From the NCBI GenBank assembly GCA_024169445.1, contig JALKFA010000001.1, positions 4,650,001 through 4,714,000 of the forward strand: a stretch of 64,000 nucleotides of DNA, read 5' to 3'. Origin of the DNA: Buttiauxella agrestis ATCC 33320. Its GTDB lineage: Bacteria; Pseudomonadota; Gammaproteobacteria; Enterobacterales; Enterobacteriaceae. A model generated the notes under the pieces. That model was not told the DNA's origin. It saw only the letters and a program-made list of their open reading frames with translations, and made no database searches. A program made the translations under genes and the position numbers. Shown in pieces: positions 32,327 to 39,738 of the stretch; position 1 is the stretch's first letter, and each line of letters opens with the position of its first letter.

Positions 32327-32354
32327 TTAACTCCGCTCTAAAAGCGGGTATACT
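32327..32354 (+). promoter_or_regulatory. Probable argW promoter
   Basis: TTAACT, 16-bp spacer, TATACT, then a GC-rich discriminator (ACTGCCCGC), as in stable-RNA promoters. It is 138 bp from the tRNA because an ERIC element lies between. Confidence 0.55.
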
Positions 32355-32364
32355 ACTGCCCGCA

Positions 32365-32489
32365 ATACCCAAAATAATTTGAATTGTGGGTAGGCGGCAA
32401 GAGAACAAAGTCCCAGGAGCTGACTTGAGTAAGTGACTGGGATTTGTGAATGCAGCCAACACCTCCACAATTTAAAGTATGAAGGGTAT
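32365..32489. repeat. ERIC element
   Basis: About 125 bp with the ERIC core (CCCAGGAGCTGACTTGAGTA then AGTGACTGGGATTTG) and complementary ends ATACCC and GGGTAT. Slightly diverged from consensus in the core. It lies immediately upstream of argW, within its likely primary transcript. Confidence 0.88.
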
Positions 32490-32491
32490 GA

Positions 32492-32566
32492 GTCCTCTTA
32501 GTTAAATGGATATAACGAGCCCCTCCTAAGGGCTAGTTGCAGGTTCGATTCCTGCAGGGGACACCA
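32492..32566 (+). tRNA. argW: tRNA-Arg (anticodon CCU)
   Basis: 75 nt with encoded CCA end; anticodon loop CTCCTAA (anticodon CCU), T arm GCAGG-TTCGATT-CCTGC and acceptor GTCCTCT paired with AGGGGAC. Nearly identical to E. coli argW and in the same place after yfdC. This gene is a frequent prophage and island attachment site, and accessory DNA begins right after it. Confidence 0.97.
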
Positions 32567-32665
32567 TTTCAATACAACCTTCCGTTTATTCAAATCTATA
32601 AAACCCCAATAAATCAGCCTACATAACCACATTTCCGTATCTCAACGTCTTCTCACATCCGCTTT

Positions 32666-32743
32666 TTGTAGGTCGGAAAAGCGAAGTGTCTTCCGACAAT
32701 ATGCAGCAAATGGTGGATGACGCTGCCGCTTATCCACCCTACT
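32666..32743. repeat. REP/BIME pair downstream of argW
   Basis: GTAGGTCGGAAAAGCGAAGT and, facing, TGGTGGATGACGCTGCCGCT. The left member has decayed from the usual GGATAAGCG form. The 517 bp between argW and the next gene otherwise hold the phage-like repeat and a toxin-antitoxin operator listed separately. Confidence 0.75.
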
Positions 32744-32766
32744 AATCCAGTCTTAATTTGTTGTTT

Positions 32767-32834
32767 GCGAGCCCCTTCGCACATCAAAAATGCAACGCTG
32801 TAACTCCCATTATTCTACTTGTCACCTGAAAACC
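32767..32834 (-). repeat. Phage-like 68-bp repeat, copy 1
   Basis: Shares ATGCAACGCTG and ACTTGTCACCTG blocks with copy 2 at 37901-37968 in the same orientation. The minus strand can be read as (Q)VTSRIMGVTALHF then stop; the other copy reads QVTSQIVGFSALHLCDA. Looks like the 3' part of a phage/P4-type small gene, here truncated. Confidence 0.6.
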
Positions 32835-32981
32835 AGCGAGCGTAAGATAAGCTAATTAAACACGTTATTCACCTCTGAGTTAGCTGTGGTATTGGCGTCT
32901 CCAGAACACATTCACGGGGTCCGGAACTCATAATTTAAAAATGACGAGTTGAATGATTTGTCGACGATTTCTATAGTTGAC

Positions 32982-33000
32982 GTACGGAATTAAGCCGTAC
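32982..33000. promoter_or_regulatory. Operator-like dyad of the tacAT-type locus
   Basis: GTACGG-AATTAAG-CCGTAC, 83 bp upstream of the antitoxin start. DUF1778-GNAT toxin-antitoxin operons are autoregulated through such dyads. Confidence 0.55.
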
Positions 33001-33083
33001 AATTCAGATGAGTTTAAATCTCTTTGAATAACTGAAGCGAAGAGAATGACTGCCGCATAGCGTGAACAGGCAAGGAGCACGTA

Positions 33084-33342
33084 ATGTCAGCATTGAAGAA
33101 ACAGCGCATCGATCTCAGATTAACCGATGACGACAAGAGCATGATCGAAGAAGCGGCGCCATGTCCAACCAGACGATTACCCAGTTTATGGTTGCCAGTG
33201 CCTCAGAACGAGCAGCGGAAATTATTGAGCAGCATCGTCGTCTGCTCCTCAACAAAGAATCATGGAACCTTGTGATGGATGCCATCAGCAATCCGCCTGC
33301 TCCGAATGAGAGGCTGAATCGAGCTGTTAAGCGTCTACAAAA
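33084..33342 (+). pseudogene. DUF1778 (TacA-type) antitoxin, frameshifted
   Basis: The start reads MSALKKQRIDLRLTDDDKSM, the ribbon-helix-helix N-terminus of DUF1778 antitoxins that pair with GNAT tRNA-acetylating toxins. After IEEAA the frame shifts: the rest of the antitoxin (MSNQTITQFMVASASERAAE onward) is in another frame starting at 33161, consistent with loss of one base in GCGGCGCC before ATGTCC. The second frame runs on without the expected antitoxin stop straight into toxin sequence. The locus is therefore broken; a truncated C-terminal piece could still be made from the internal ATG. Confidence 0.8.
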
Positions 33343-33661
33343 CATGAAGGAAACGCTTCCATCGAATTCACTGAAGCGGAAAGTGCCTTATGCCAATGTT
33401 CCAGGTGTCACATTGGGTCGTCTGGCCGTTCACAAATCCCTTCAGGGACAAGAATGGGGAAGCACACTCGTCACGCATGCGATGAACGTCGTTTATCTGG
33501 CTTCCCTGGCGGTTGGTGTACATGGAATGTTTGTTGAAGCTATAAATGCGCGGGCAAAACAATTCTACTTAAAACTAGGTTTCATTACCCTTACAGGAAG
33601 TAACGAAAATTCGCTTTTCTATCCAACGAAGTCCATCGAAAAGCTGTTTGAAGACCAATAA
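33343..33661 (+). pseudogene. GNAT (TacT-type) toxin, C-terminal remnant fused to antitoxin frame
   Basis: Residues such as VTLGRLAVHKSLQGQEWGST and FVEAINARAKQFYLKLGF are the acetyl-CoA-binding core and C-terminal half of GNAT toxins of the TacT/AtaT type. The N-terminal half (usually about 70 residues before the LGRLAV strand) is missing, and the remaining part is in frame with the tail of the antitoxin. The expected Q/RxxGxG/A loop reads QGQEWGS. Best explained by an internal deletion; no active toxin is expected. Confidence 0.75.
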
Positions 33662-33748
33662 CGAGAAGTGCCAATACATCCCGTCTCCTCCAGACTCTAT
33701 TCCCCAATCGCTGACGTTTTGCTTCCTAAGCTTGCAACTGAAAACATG

Positions 33749-33786
33749 AAAAGGCGGCCCCGGCACTTATCTGCCTCTGGACCGCC
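33749..33786 (-). terminator. Terminator of aroQ
   Basis: The minus strand has GGCGGTCC...GGGGCCGCC followed by TTTT, 25 bp after the aroQ stop. Confidence 0.6.
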
Positions 33787-33810
33787 CTGCATGCATCCGT
33801 CGAAAAAGGA

Positions 33811-34266
33811 TCAGTTGTTAACCACCTGCCTGCGCAGCAAATCATCTATGGCGCGGATCGCCAAAGGATAACCGTCGGCCCCCATGCCACAAATCACGGC
33901 ATTGACCACGCCCGACATAATTGAGTGTCGATGCAGTTCATCACGGGCATGGATGTTCGACAGATGCAGTTCAATCAGCGGTGTGTCGAGCATCTTCAGG
34001 GCATCGAGCACCGGAATCGAATGAAACGAAAAGCCGGCCGGGTTGATGATTACCGCAGCGCCCTGCTCGAAGGCTTCCTGAATCCAGTCGACCATCACGC
34101 CCTCGTGGTTGGTCTGGCGAAAATCGCATACCAGGTCAAGTTCTCCGGCGAGCCGTTCGCTGCGTTGGCGTATCTGCTCGAGCGTAGTGTGTCCGTAAAT
34201 GTGCGGCTCACGACGACCCAACAGGTTCAGGTTTGGGCCGTTAAGGATGAAGACGGTGCGGTTCAT
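33811..34266 (-). CDS. aroQ: Type II 3-dehydroquinate dehydratase AroQ
   Basis: Dodecameric type II dehydroquinase interconverting 3-dehydroquinate and 3-dehydroshikimate. 151 residues, usual length; NGPNLNLLGRREPHIYG (catalytic Arg and Tyr24), HEG loop, ELHLSNIHARDELHRHS with the catalytic histidine, and the C-terminal AIRAID helix. Enterobacteria normally use the unrelated type I enzyme AroD for biosynthesis, so this is an accessory gene, probably catabolic. It overlaps by 4 bp the gene for an MHS transporter, forming an operon. Confidence 0.93.
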   Translation of the reverse strand: MNRTVFILNGPNLNLLGRREPHIYGHTTLEQIRQRSERLAGELDLVCDFRQTNHEGVMVDWIQEAFEQGAAVIINPAGFSFHSIPVLDALKMLDTPLIELHLSNIHARDELHRHSIMSGVVNAVICGMGADGYPLAIRAIDDLLRRQVVNN

Positions 34267-35636
34267 GGTCGTCCTATTGTGTTATTTGAAAAGAGAGCTG
34301 AAGTAGCATTTGCTTCCGTGTCAGGTGCTGCGACGGTATTCAGGTCGATGCCGCGGGTTTCTGGGCCAATGAGGATCATGGCAAGCGAGATCAGGTTGAT
34401 AGCAGCGCACAGCGTCACCAGAGGCCATGGCGAGTTGTTCGACTGGCTCATCAACCACACGGCGATCATCGGCATCGGGCCACCGATCACCAGGTTTGCG
34501 CCGGTGTAGGCCAGTGCGGAACCCGAATAACGCACCTGGGTTGGAAACGCTTCGGCGAAGGCCACGGGCTGGATGCCGCTCTGAAACTGGGTGAAGCCAA
34601 GGAACAACCCCATAACAGCCATGATCGCCGCGACGTTTAATGTATTGAGGATCGGGAAGTAGACGAACAGGATCAGCAGGGTCATGCACGAACCAAAGGC
34701 CAGTGCTTTTTTGCGCCCCCAACGATCGGACAAATACCCTCCCGCCAGCGCACCAAAAATCGCGCACATGTTTGCCACCATCAGTGACATAAAGCCTGTC
34801 GACTGGCTAAAGCCGAGGTGCTTGGTCAGGTAGCTGAGGGAGAAAATCACAATCAGATAGAACAGCGCCGCTGGCGAGCAGAAGAAGAACATCAGGCGCA
34901 GGATGGTTTTGTAGTGGCTGCCTACCGCGGTCTTGAGCGGACTTTTTTCCTGCTTGACCGGCGTCTTTTTCAGGGCGACAAACGCAGGGGTTTCGTCGAC
35001 TTTCAGCCGGATAAAGATGGCGACCACCACCAGCACGAAACTCATGACGAAGGGAATGCGCCAGCCGAAGCTTTCGAATTGCGCGGTTGATAGTGTCGCG
35101 GCAAGCCCCATCAACACGCCGTTGGCCAGTATCTGACTGAGTGGTGAACACAGGCCGAGTAAGCCGGAATAACGCCCGCGTCGGTCTGGAGAAGCGTGCT
35201 CCAGCGCCATCAGTTGTGCCCCGGTGGACTCACCGCCCAGCGCGAAACCTTGAATAATTCGCAGGATAACCAGCAATATGGGTGCCCAAATACCGACCTG
35301 GGCATAGGTCGGCAACAGGCCCATCAGTACTGATGCCAGACCCATCAGTGTCACGGTTGCCAACATCAGGTTGCGACGACCCAATTTGTCACCGAGATAA
35401 CCGCAGGTGATCGCGCCCACAGGGCGAGCGGCCAGACCCACACCGAAGGTTGCAAGCGAGGCGAGCAAACCGGCGGTCGGCTCCATCGCCGGGAAAAACA
35501 ATTTAGGCAGAATGGTTGCTGACACCGCGCCATACAGCGTGAAATCAAACCATTCCAGGGCAGTACCTATGGTCGCGGCGGTGACCGCTTTGCGGGGCAT
35601 GCGTAGGTCATGACTCGCGTGAGTTGTTGTATTCAT
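34263..35636 (-). CDS. MHS-family MFS transporter (quinate/shikimate-type organic acid permease)
   Basis: A 457-residue 12-TM symporter of the metabolite:H+ symporter family (ShiA/KgtP/PcaT group). Family signals are ALEWFDFTLYG in TM1, GYLGDKLGRRNLML after TM2 and GGYLSDRWGRKKAL at the second repeat. Co-transcribed with aroQ (4-bp overlap) and divergent from a LysR regulator, so a cyclic acid such as quinate, shikimate or dehydroshikimate is a reasonable guess, but the substrate cannot be read from sequence. Confidence 0.85.
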   Translation of the reverse strand: MNTTTHASHDLRMPRKAVTAATIGTALEWFDFTLYGAVSATILPKLFFPAMEPTAGLLASLATFGVGLAARPVGAITCGYLGDKLGRRNLMLATVTLMGLASVLMGLLPTYAQVGIWAPILLVILRIIQGFALGGESTGAQLMALEHASPDRRGRYSGLLGLCSPLSQILANGVLMGLAATLSTAQFESFGWRIPFVMSFVLVVVAIFIRLKVDETPAFVALKKTPVKQEKSPLKTAVGSHYKTILRLMFFFCSPAALFYLIVIFSLSYLTKHLGFSQSTGFMSLMVANMCAIFGALAGGYLSDRWGRKKALAFGSCMTLLILFVYFPILNTLNVAAIMAVMGLFLGFTQFQSGIQPVAFAEAFPTQVRYSGSALAYTGANLVIGGPMPMIAVWLMSQSNNSPWPLVTLCAAINLISLAMILIGPETRGIDLNTVAAPDTEANATSALFSNNTIGRP

Positions 35637-35777
35637 TGAGGTAGTGGTCCTTTAATTATTATGGTTGCAGGATATCCATACCACTCCGCTCCGGCACAGG
35701 TGCACGCAGGAAACGTCGAAGTCAGTAGACATTAGCGCATCCCCTCTGCAGAATAATTATCAAAATTACGATAAATA

Positions 35778-35794
35778 GATAAGCTCAACTTATC
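35778..35794. promoter_or_regulatory. LysR-type operator dyad
   Basis: GATAAG-CTCAA-CTTATC, perfect 6-bp arms, 10 bp upstream of the LysR gene start in the 168-bp divergent intergenic region; a typical place for autoregulation and activation of the divergent operon. Confidence 0.5.
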
Positions 35795-35804
35795 ACTGAG
35801 GATT

Positions 35805-36731
35805 ATGGAACTACGTCATTTGAAAGCCTTCGTTGTCGCCGCAGATTTGCAGCATTTCAGCCGGGCGGCCGAACAACTGGGCATTGCGCAACCCGCACTG
35901 AGCCAGTTAATGCGTACTCTTGAGTCTGAGCTTGGGCTGGCACTGTTTCGGCGGGAAAACCGTGGCGTGGTGTTGACCGCGGCGGGCGAGGCATTTTTGC
36001 CCCATGCGCGGCAATCCATCGAGTCCGGTAAGCTGGCGATTGCCGCAGCACGGCGTGCCCGGCGTGGCGAGGTGGGTGAGATAAACATCGGCTATCACTC
36101 GGCGTTATTCGAGGCCAACCTGCCGCAATTACTGCGGCACTACTTCAGCACCTTCCCCGACGTCAAAGTCTCGCTGGTGGATGCGGGAATCAGCGCGCAG
36201 TTCGAAATGTTGCTCGACCATAAACTGGATCTGGCCTTTGCCAGGGTGTTTAAAGATCACCTGCCGGACCGTCTGCGCACTCATCAATTCAGCAAGTCGA
36301 GACTGGTGTTGCTGATCCCGGATAACCACGAGCTGGCAGATAGTTTTACCAGTGATCTGTCGACGCTGCGCCACGAGAAATTCGTGTTTTTGCAAGACGC
36401 TGCCGGTATCGGCTTGACCTCACATACTCTTCAGGCGTGCCGACAAAACCATTTGCACCCTGAGAACATTATGTATGTCCCGTCGCTGATGAGTATTCCC
36501 GGCCTGGTCGCTGCAGGCATTGGGCTGAGCATCGTGCCAGAAACCATCACCCACTTAACCATGCCTGGGATAAGGATTGTGCCGCTGGATCAACCGGAAA
36601 TGGTGAGTGAGCTGTTGTTGATTTCAAGGATTGATGAGCGTTCAAGCGCAGTGCTGCACTTTATCAATGAAGCCCACGGTTGGGATGAGGCTGCTGAGAT
36701 GAAAAAGACAGGAACTAAACCCCAGCCATGA
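35805..36731 (+). CDS. LysR-family regulator divergent from aroQ operon
   Basis: 308 residues: winged HTH at 1-60 (MELRHLKAFVVAADLQHFSR, RAAEQLGIAQPALSQLMRTLE) then a periplasmic-binding-like effector domain from about residue 90. Resembles the BenM/CatM/CbbR branch of LysR proteins. The divergent layout predicts control of the MHS transporter-aroQ operon. A hairpin (CCCAG...CTGGG) covers the stop codon. Confidence 0.9.
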   Translation: MELRHLKAFVVAADLQHFSRAAEQLGIAQPALSQLMRTLESELGLALFRRENRGVVLTAAGEAFLPHARQSIESGKLAIAAARRARRGEVGEINIGYHSALFEANLPQLLRHYFSTFPDVKVSLVDAGISAQFEMLLDHKLDLAFARVFKDHLPDRLRTHQFSKSRLVLLIPDNHELADSFTSDLSTLRHEKFVFLQDAAGIGLTSHTLQACRQNHLHPENIMYVPSLMSIPGLVAAGIGLSIVPETITHLTMPGIRIVPLDQPEMVSELLLISRIDERSSAVLHFINEAHGWDEAAEMKKTGTKPQP

Positions 36732-36754
36732 GATGACTGGGGGAAGACCGAGTT

Positions 36755-36985
36755 TTAATAATCAGGGACACAATTTACACCGGGCTGATGCTCCGGCTTC
36801 GGTAAGCTGTAACACTCCGTATCAAGCTCCAATACTCCCGGTCCGAAAGACTGGGCGTGTTGGAGCTGATACTCGCTGGTGCTGGTCCTTTTAGGGACAG
36901 GTTGATTACTCTCGGTCTCCACAGTTTGCGAATAACAAGGTGCGGCAATGGCAGATAACAACAAAGCAGCAAAATAATATTTCAT
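36755..36985 (-). CDS. Small secreted protein of unknown function
   Basis: 76 residues with a clear signal peptide (MKYYFAALLLSAIAAPCYS, cleavage after about residue 19) leaving a mature peptide of roughly 57 residues with two cysteines (ELDTECYSLPKP; GVNCVPDY) that could form a disulfide. An AGGTGG ribosome site lies upstream of the ATG and a CRP-like site about 60 bp upstream. Family not recognised; expected in the periplasm. Confidence 0.72.
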   Translation of the reverse strand: MKYYFAALLLSAIAAPCYSQTVETESNQPVPKRTSTSEYQLQHAQSFGPGVLELDTECYSLPKPEHQPGVNCVPDY

Positions 36986-37042
36986 TTCTGACCACCTTAT
37001 CTGGTTGTGTCACGATGTGTTCACAAGGAACACCTCACCATG

Positions 37043-37062
37043 AACGTGATCTGCATCACATA
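37043..37062. promoter_or_regulatory. CRP-like site
   Basis: AACGTGATCTGCATCACATA, symmetrical GTGAT-CTGC-ATCAC, very near the CRP consensus. Upstream of the small secreted protein (58 bp from its start) and also 172 bp from yaiL. Confidence 0.55.
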
Positions 37063-37233
37063 AAATCATGCATTCGGGTGATTTTTACTCGTGCAACACA
37101 TCAGGTACCGCCAAACCACAGCCTTACAAGACGTTAAACCAAACTGATGCACTCTGGCTCCTACAACCTCGCACAGCCTCGAAAATTAAAGGTATAATCC
37201 CCTCAACATTTTTTATTGGTTTTAGACACGAAC

Positions 37234-37773
37234 ATGACAAAACTCACATTACAAGAACAGATGCTTAAAGCTGGCTTAGTCAGCAGTAAAAAAGTAGCGA
37301 AAGTACAAAGAACGGCTAAAAAATCGCGGGTTCAGGCTCGTGAGGCAAGAGAGGCTGTGGAAGAAAATAAAAAGGCACAGATCGAACGTGATAAACAGTT
37401 AAGCGAGCAACAAAAGCAAGCTACGTTATCTAAAGAATTAAAAGCGCAGATAAAACAACTCATTGAAATGAACAGAATTGTTATTTCAAAAGGTGATATT
37501 GGTTACAACTTCACAGATAATAATTTAATTAAAAAAGTCTATGTGGATAAGGTAACGCAAACTCAATTAACTAATGGCCGCCTCGCCATCGCTCGTCTGG
37601 TTACAGACAGTAACCCTGACGGTGAATACGCGATTATCCCCGCGAGTGTCGCCGATAAAATTGCCCAGCGTGATGCGAGCTATATTGTATTGAATAGCGC
37701 GCTCAGCCAGGAAGCGCAGGACGAAGAAGATCCATACGCAGATTTCATCGTTCCTGATGATTTGATGTGGTAA
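37234..37773 (+). CDS. yaiL: DUF2058 family protein YaiL
   Basis: 179 residues from MTKLTLQEQM (ATG at 37234; six codons upstream are in frame but without family support). Highly charged coiled-coil N-terminal half (about 15-75, rich in K, R, E, Q) and a C-terminal globular half (RLAIARLVTDSNPDGEYAII) ending in an acidic tail. Annotated elsewhere as nucleoprotein/polynucleotide-associated; function unknown. A TATAAT-like box (GGTATAATCC) lies about 40 bp upstream. In E. coli yaiL is at an unrelated locus. Confidence 0.88.
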   Translation: MTKLTLQEQMLKAGLVSSKKVAKVQRTAKKSRVQAREAREAVEENKKAQIERDKQLSEQQKQATLSKELKAQIKQLIEMNRIVISKGDIGYNFTDNNLIKKVYVDKVTQTQLTNGRLAIARLVTDSNPDGEYAIIPASVADKIAQRDASYIVLNSALSQEAQDEEDPYADFIVPDDLMW

Positions 37774-37810
37774 TCAAGATTTCCAGGTGTTTAGCTGGTC
37801 AGAATCTCTT

Positions 37811-37837
37811 AGGGCAACGGACTGACTCCGTTGCCCT
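37811..37837 (+). terminator. Hairpin downstream of yaiL
   Basis: Perfect 11-bp stem AGGGCAACGGA / TCCGTTGCCCT around CTGAC. No T run follows, so it may be a weak or Rho-assisted terminator or an mRNA end stabiliser. Confidence 0.55.
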
Positions 37838-37900
37838 CATCTCAATAAATCGTATCACTGTTCGTAGCCCTGAATTTCATTAACACTAAATTCCCCTTTT

Positions 37901-37968
37901 GCGAGCAGTCTCGCATCGCACAAATGCAACGCTGAAAACCCAACAATCTGACTTGTCACCTGCAAACC
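37901..37968 (-). repeat. Phage-like 68-bp repeat, copy 2
   Basis: Partner of 32767-32834, same orientation. On the minus strand it continues in frame (after a TAA) from the small reading frame opposite the C4-like RNA: VTSQIVGFSALHLCDARLLA. The pair brackets the tacAT remnant, aroQ module and yaiL. Confidence 0.6.
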
Positions 37969-38101
37969 TTAGGTCGTATTCTTTCTGCGCACCAGCAAAA
38001 TCTGGTGTCGGGCGTAGGAACCTGGTTTTCTCAAAGAAGATATCAAAGACTTAGAAAGTTTTTGATTGTCGCAGCACCTGCACACCTTTATTCTTATCAA
38101 C

Positions 38102-38226
38102 GGTGGCGCTGGTGGGGCAACCTTCGGGTTGACCGATATCCTTTGAGGTCGGTTTCCTACCCTCATTAGCGCCACCACCACGAGTGTAGGAACTCCGATG
38201 GTGGCAATATTTATAACTCATCGGAG
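38102..38226 (+). ncRNA. C4/P4-CI-type structured antisense leader RNA (candidate)
   Basis: Multi-hairpin sequence: outer stem GGTGGCGCT (38102-38110) with AGCGCCACC (38168-38176); inner hairpin CAACC-TTCG-GGTTG with a UUCG loop; second inner hairpin GACC...GGTC; then CTCCGATG (38193-38200) pairing with CATCGGAG (38219-38226), which contains the ribosome site of the next gene. This resembles C4 immunity RNAs of phages P1/P7 and the P4 CI region, which act on translation of the downstream gene. Family assignment is from memory of these RNAs and needs a covariance search. Confidence 0.6.
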
Positions 38227-38235
38227 ACAATCATC

Positions 38236-38667
38236 ATGATGTCAGCTCAAAATTTTTCTCAACTGCACTCCAGCAACGCCCTGCTTTCCCCCATTACCGC
38301 CAGCATGGATTTATTCCAGATCCTCAATGTCTGCGAATTGCTTGCCGATGAGCTGATCGAATGCAAAACAGTAACCGAACAACAAGCGCTTTGCGGGCGA
38401 ATTGCGCACTGTCTGGAAGTGATGAAAACCACCTTTGAGCAGCCGCTGCCTGCTTATCTGGTGGAATGCCTCACCGTCGAAAAAGAAGTCAAAATACAGG
38501 TGAATCGCGATTCAGAAATACAGCGCCAGTATTGCCACGCGCTCACCCAAACATTATTAAGCCGCGCCCATTCGGCGGATGTGAACCGCGCATTAACTGG
38601 CATGTTATTTGAGTTAATCAATGAACTGGTCGAGGATTTGCAGGCACCGCGATTTTTGCACGGTTAG
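38236..38667 (+). CDS. Orphan protein behind a C4-like leader
   Basis: 143 residues, soluble, predicted largely helical; no TM or signal peptide seen. Text such as LFQILNVCELLADELIECKT and NRALTGMLFELINELVEDLQ suggests helices that pack as a bundle. Ribosome site GGAG is 9 bp before the ATG and lies inside the right arm of a hairpin of the leader RNA, so translation is probably switched by RNA structure. Family not recognised; the leader suggests a phage or satellite origin. An ATG one codon later is an alternative start. Confidence 0.75.
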   Translation: MMSAQNFSQLHSSNALLSPITASMDLFQILNVCELLADELIECKTVTEQQALCGRIAHCLEVMKTTFEQPLPAYLVECLTVEKEVKIQVNRDSEIQRQYCHALTQTLLSRAHSADVNRALTGMLFELINELVEDLQAPRFLHG

Positions 38668-38674
38668 ATGATTT

Positions 38675-38750
38675 TGTCGGGTGGCGCTACGCTTACCCGA
38701 CCTACGAAATAGGTTTTGTAGGGTGGATAAGCGATAGCGCCATCCACCAT
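38675..38750. repeat. REP/BIME pair between convergent genes
   Basis: TGTCGGGTGGCGCTACGCTT facing GTAGGGTGGATAAGCGATAG; lies between the orphan gene and the end of the cat/iac cluster. Confidence 0.85.
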
Positions 38751-38778
38751 TTATACTCTGTTATTAACGCTAAAAGCG

Positions 38779-39705
38779 TTATTCCATCACGCGCATTCTT
38801 TTAATTTTGGCTTCATCGCTATTATCGCTTGCCGCCACCAGCGTGAAGTCGAAATTCACTTCGGTGTGCGGTTGGTTAATTTTGCGCTGTTCTGCAATGT
38901 GCGTGTCGGTAATTTTAAGCGGGTCGGCAATTAATTCTTCACGGGTGGCAAAAGCAAAGTCATCCCATAAATAAGCATCACCATTCAGGTTAATCTGGGT
39001 GGTTAAATGTTTATAACCAGGCGCTGAGACAAAGAAGTGGATATGCGCCGGGCGGTTGCCATGGCGACCCACTGCAGTCAGCAGTTTTTGGGTTGGTCCA
39101 TCTGGCGGGCAACCATAGCCGCACGGTACAATACTGCGCACGGCATAGCTGCCATCGGCACCGGTCTGGATGCGGCGACGCAAGTTATACTGGCTTTGCG
39201 ACTGGTCAAAGAATGAATATCCCCCCAACGTGTTGGCATGCCAGATATCAACAACCGCCCCAGCAACTGGCTTGCCGTTGGAGTCCGTCACTTTGCCTTG
39301 TAACCACATGATTTCAGCCTGCTCTGTGCCGTCATCCATGCGCGCATAATTCTGGCTTAAGGGCGCATTTGCCACATACAACGGGCCTTCGATGGTACGA
39401 GGGGTTCCCACTTCAATTCCGGCTGCCGCTTCTTTTTCATCAGCACGGATATCCAGATAATGTTCCAGCCCTAAACCCGCCGCTAATAATGCCGCTTCTT
39501 TACGCTCGCCTAATTCATTCAGGTAATTAACCGCCAGCCAGAATTCTTCATCGGTAATATCGTATTTTTTGATGGTCTGGAAAATATCACCCAGCACTTG
39601 ATGCAGAATGACTTTTAAGCGCTCGTTGCCTTGCTGTGAAACTAACCCGCTGCTGATAGCAAGTAACTTTTCTAATTCAGATGTTTTTACTGGATTCACT
39701 GTCAT
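38779..39705 (-). CDS. catA: Catechol 1,2-dioxygenase CatA
   Basis: Intradiol, Fe(III)-dependent cleavage of catechol to cis,cis-muconate. 308 residues; N-terminal helical linker domain, then the catalytic beta-sandwich with iron ligands Tyr163 (GGYSFFD), Tyr197 (CGYGCP), His221 and His223 (RPAHIHFF). Last gene of the minus-strand iac-cat cluster, 33 bp after catB, with GAGGA before the ATG. It would consume the catechol made by the IacCDF dioxygenase. Confidence 0.95.
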   Translation of the reverse strand: MTVNPVKTSELEKLLAISSGLVSQQGNERLKVILHQVLGDIFQTIKKYDITDEEFWLAVNYLNELGERKEAALLAAGLGLEHYLDIRADEKEAAAGIEVGTPRTIEGPLYVANAPLSQNYARMDDGTEQAEIMWLQGKVTDSNGKPVAGAVVDIWHANTLGGYSFFDQSQSQYNLRRRIQTGADGSYAVRSIVPCGYGCPPDGPTQKLLTAVGRHGNRPAHIHFFVSAPGYKHLTTQINLNGDAYLWDDFAFATREELIADPLKITDTHIAEQRKINQPHTEVNFDFTLVAASDNSDEAKIKRMRVME

Positions 39706-39738
39706 TTTATATTCCTCACTGTAGGGTAAGAGTCTGTC

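Noticed and set aside
37969-38181. 70-residue minus-strand reading frame (MVVALMRVGNRPQR...) similar to phage Ash-type small proteins
   Set aside because: It runs exactly opposite the structured C4-like RNA, whose hairpins explain the conserved sequence, and it has no clear ribosome site. Kept only as part of the repeat/RNA discussion; it could be real if peptides are found.
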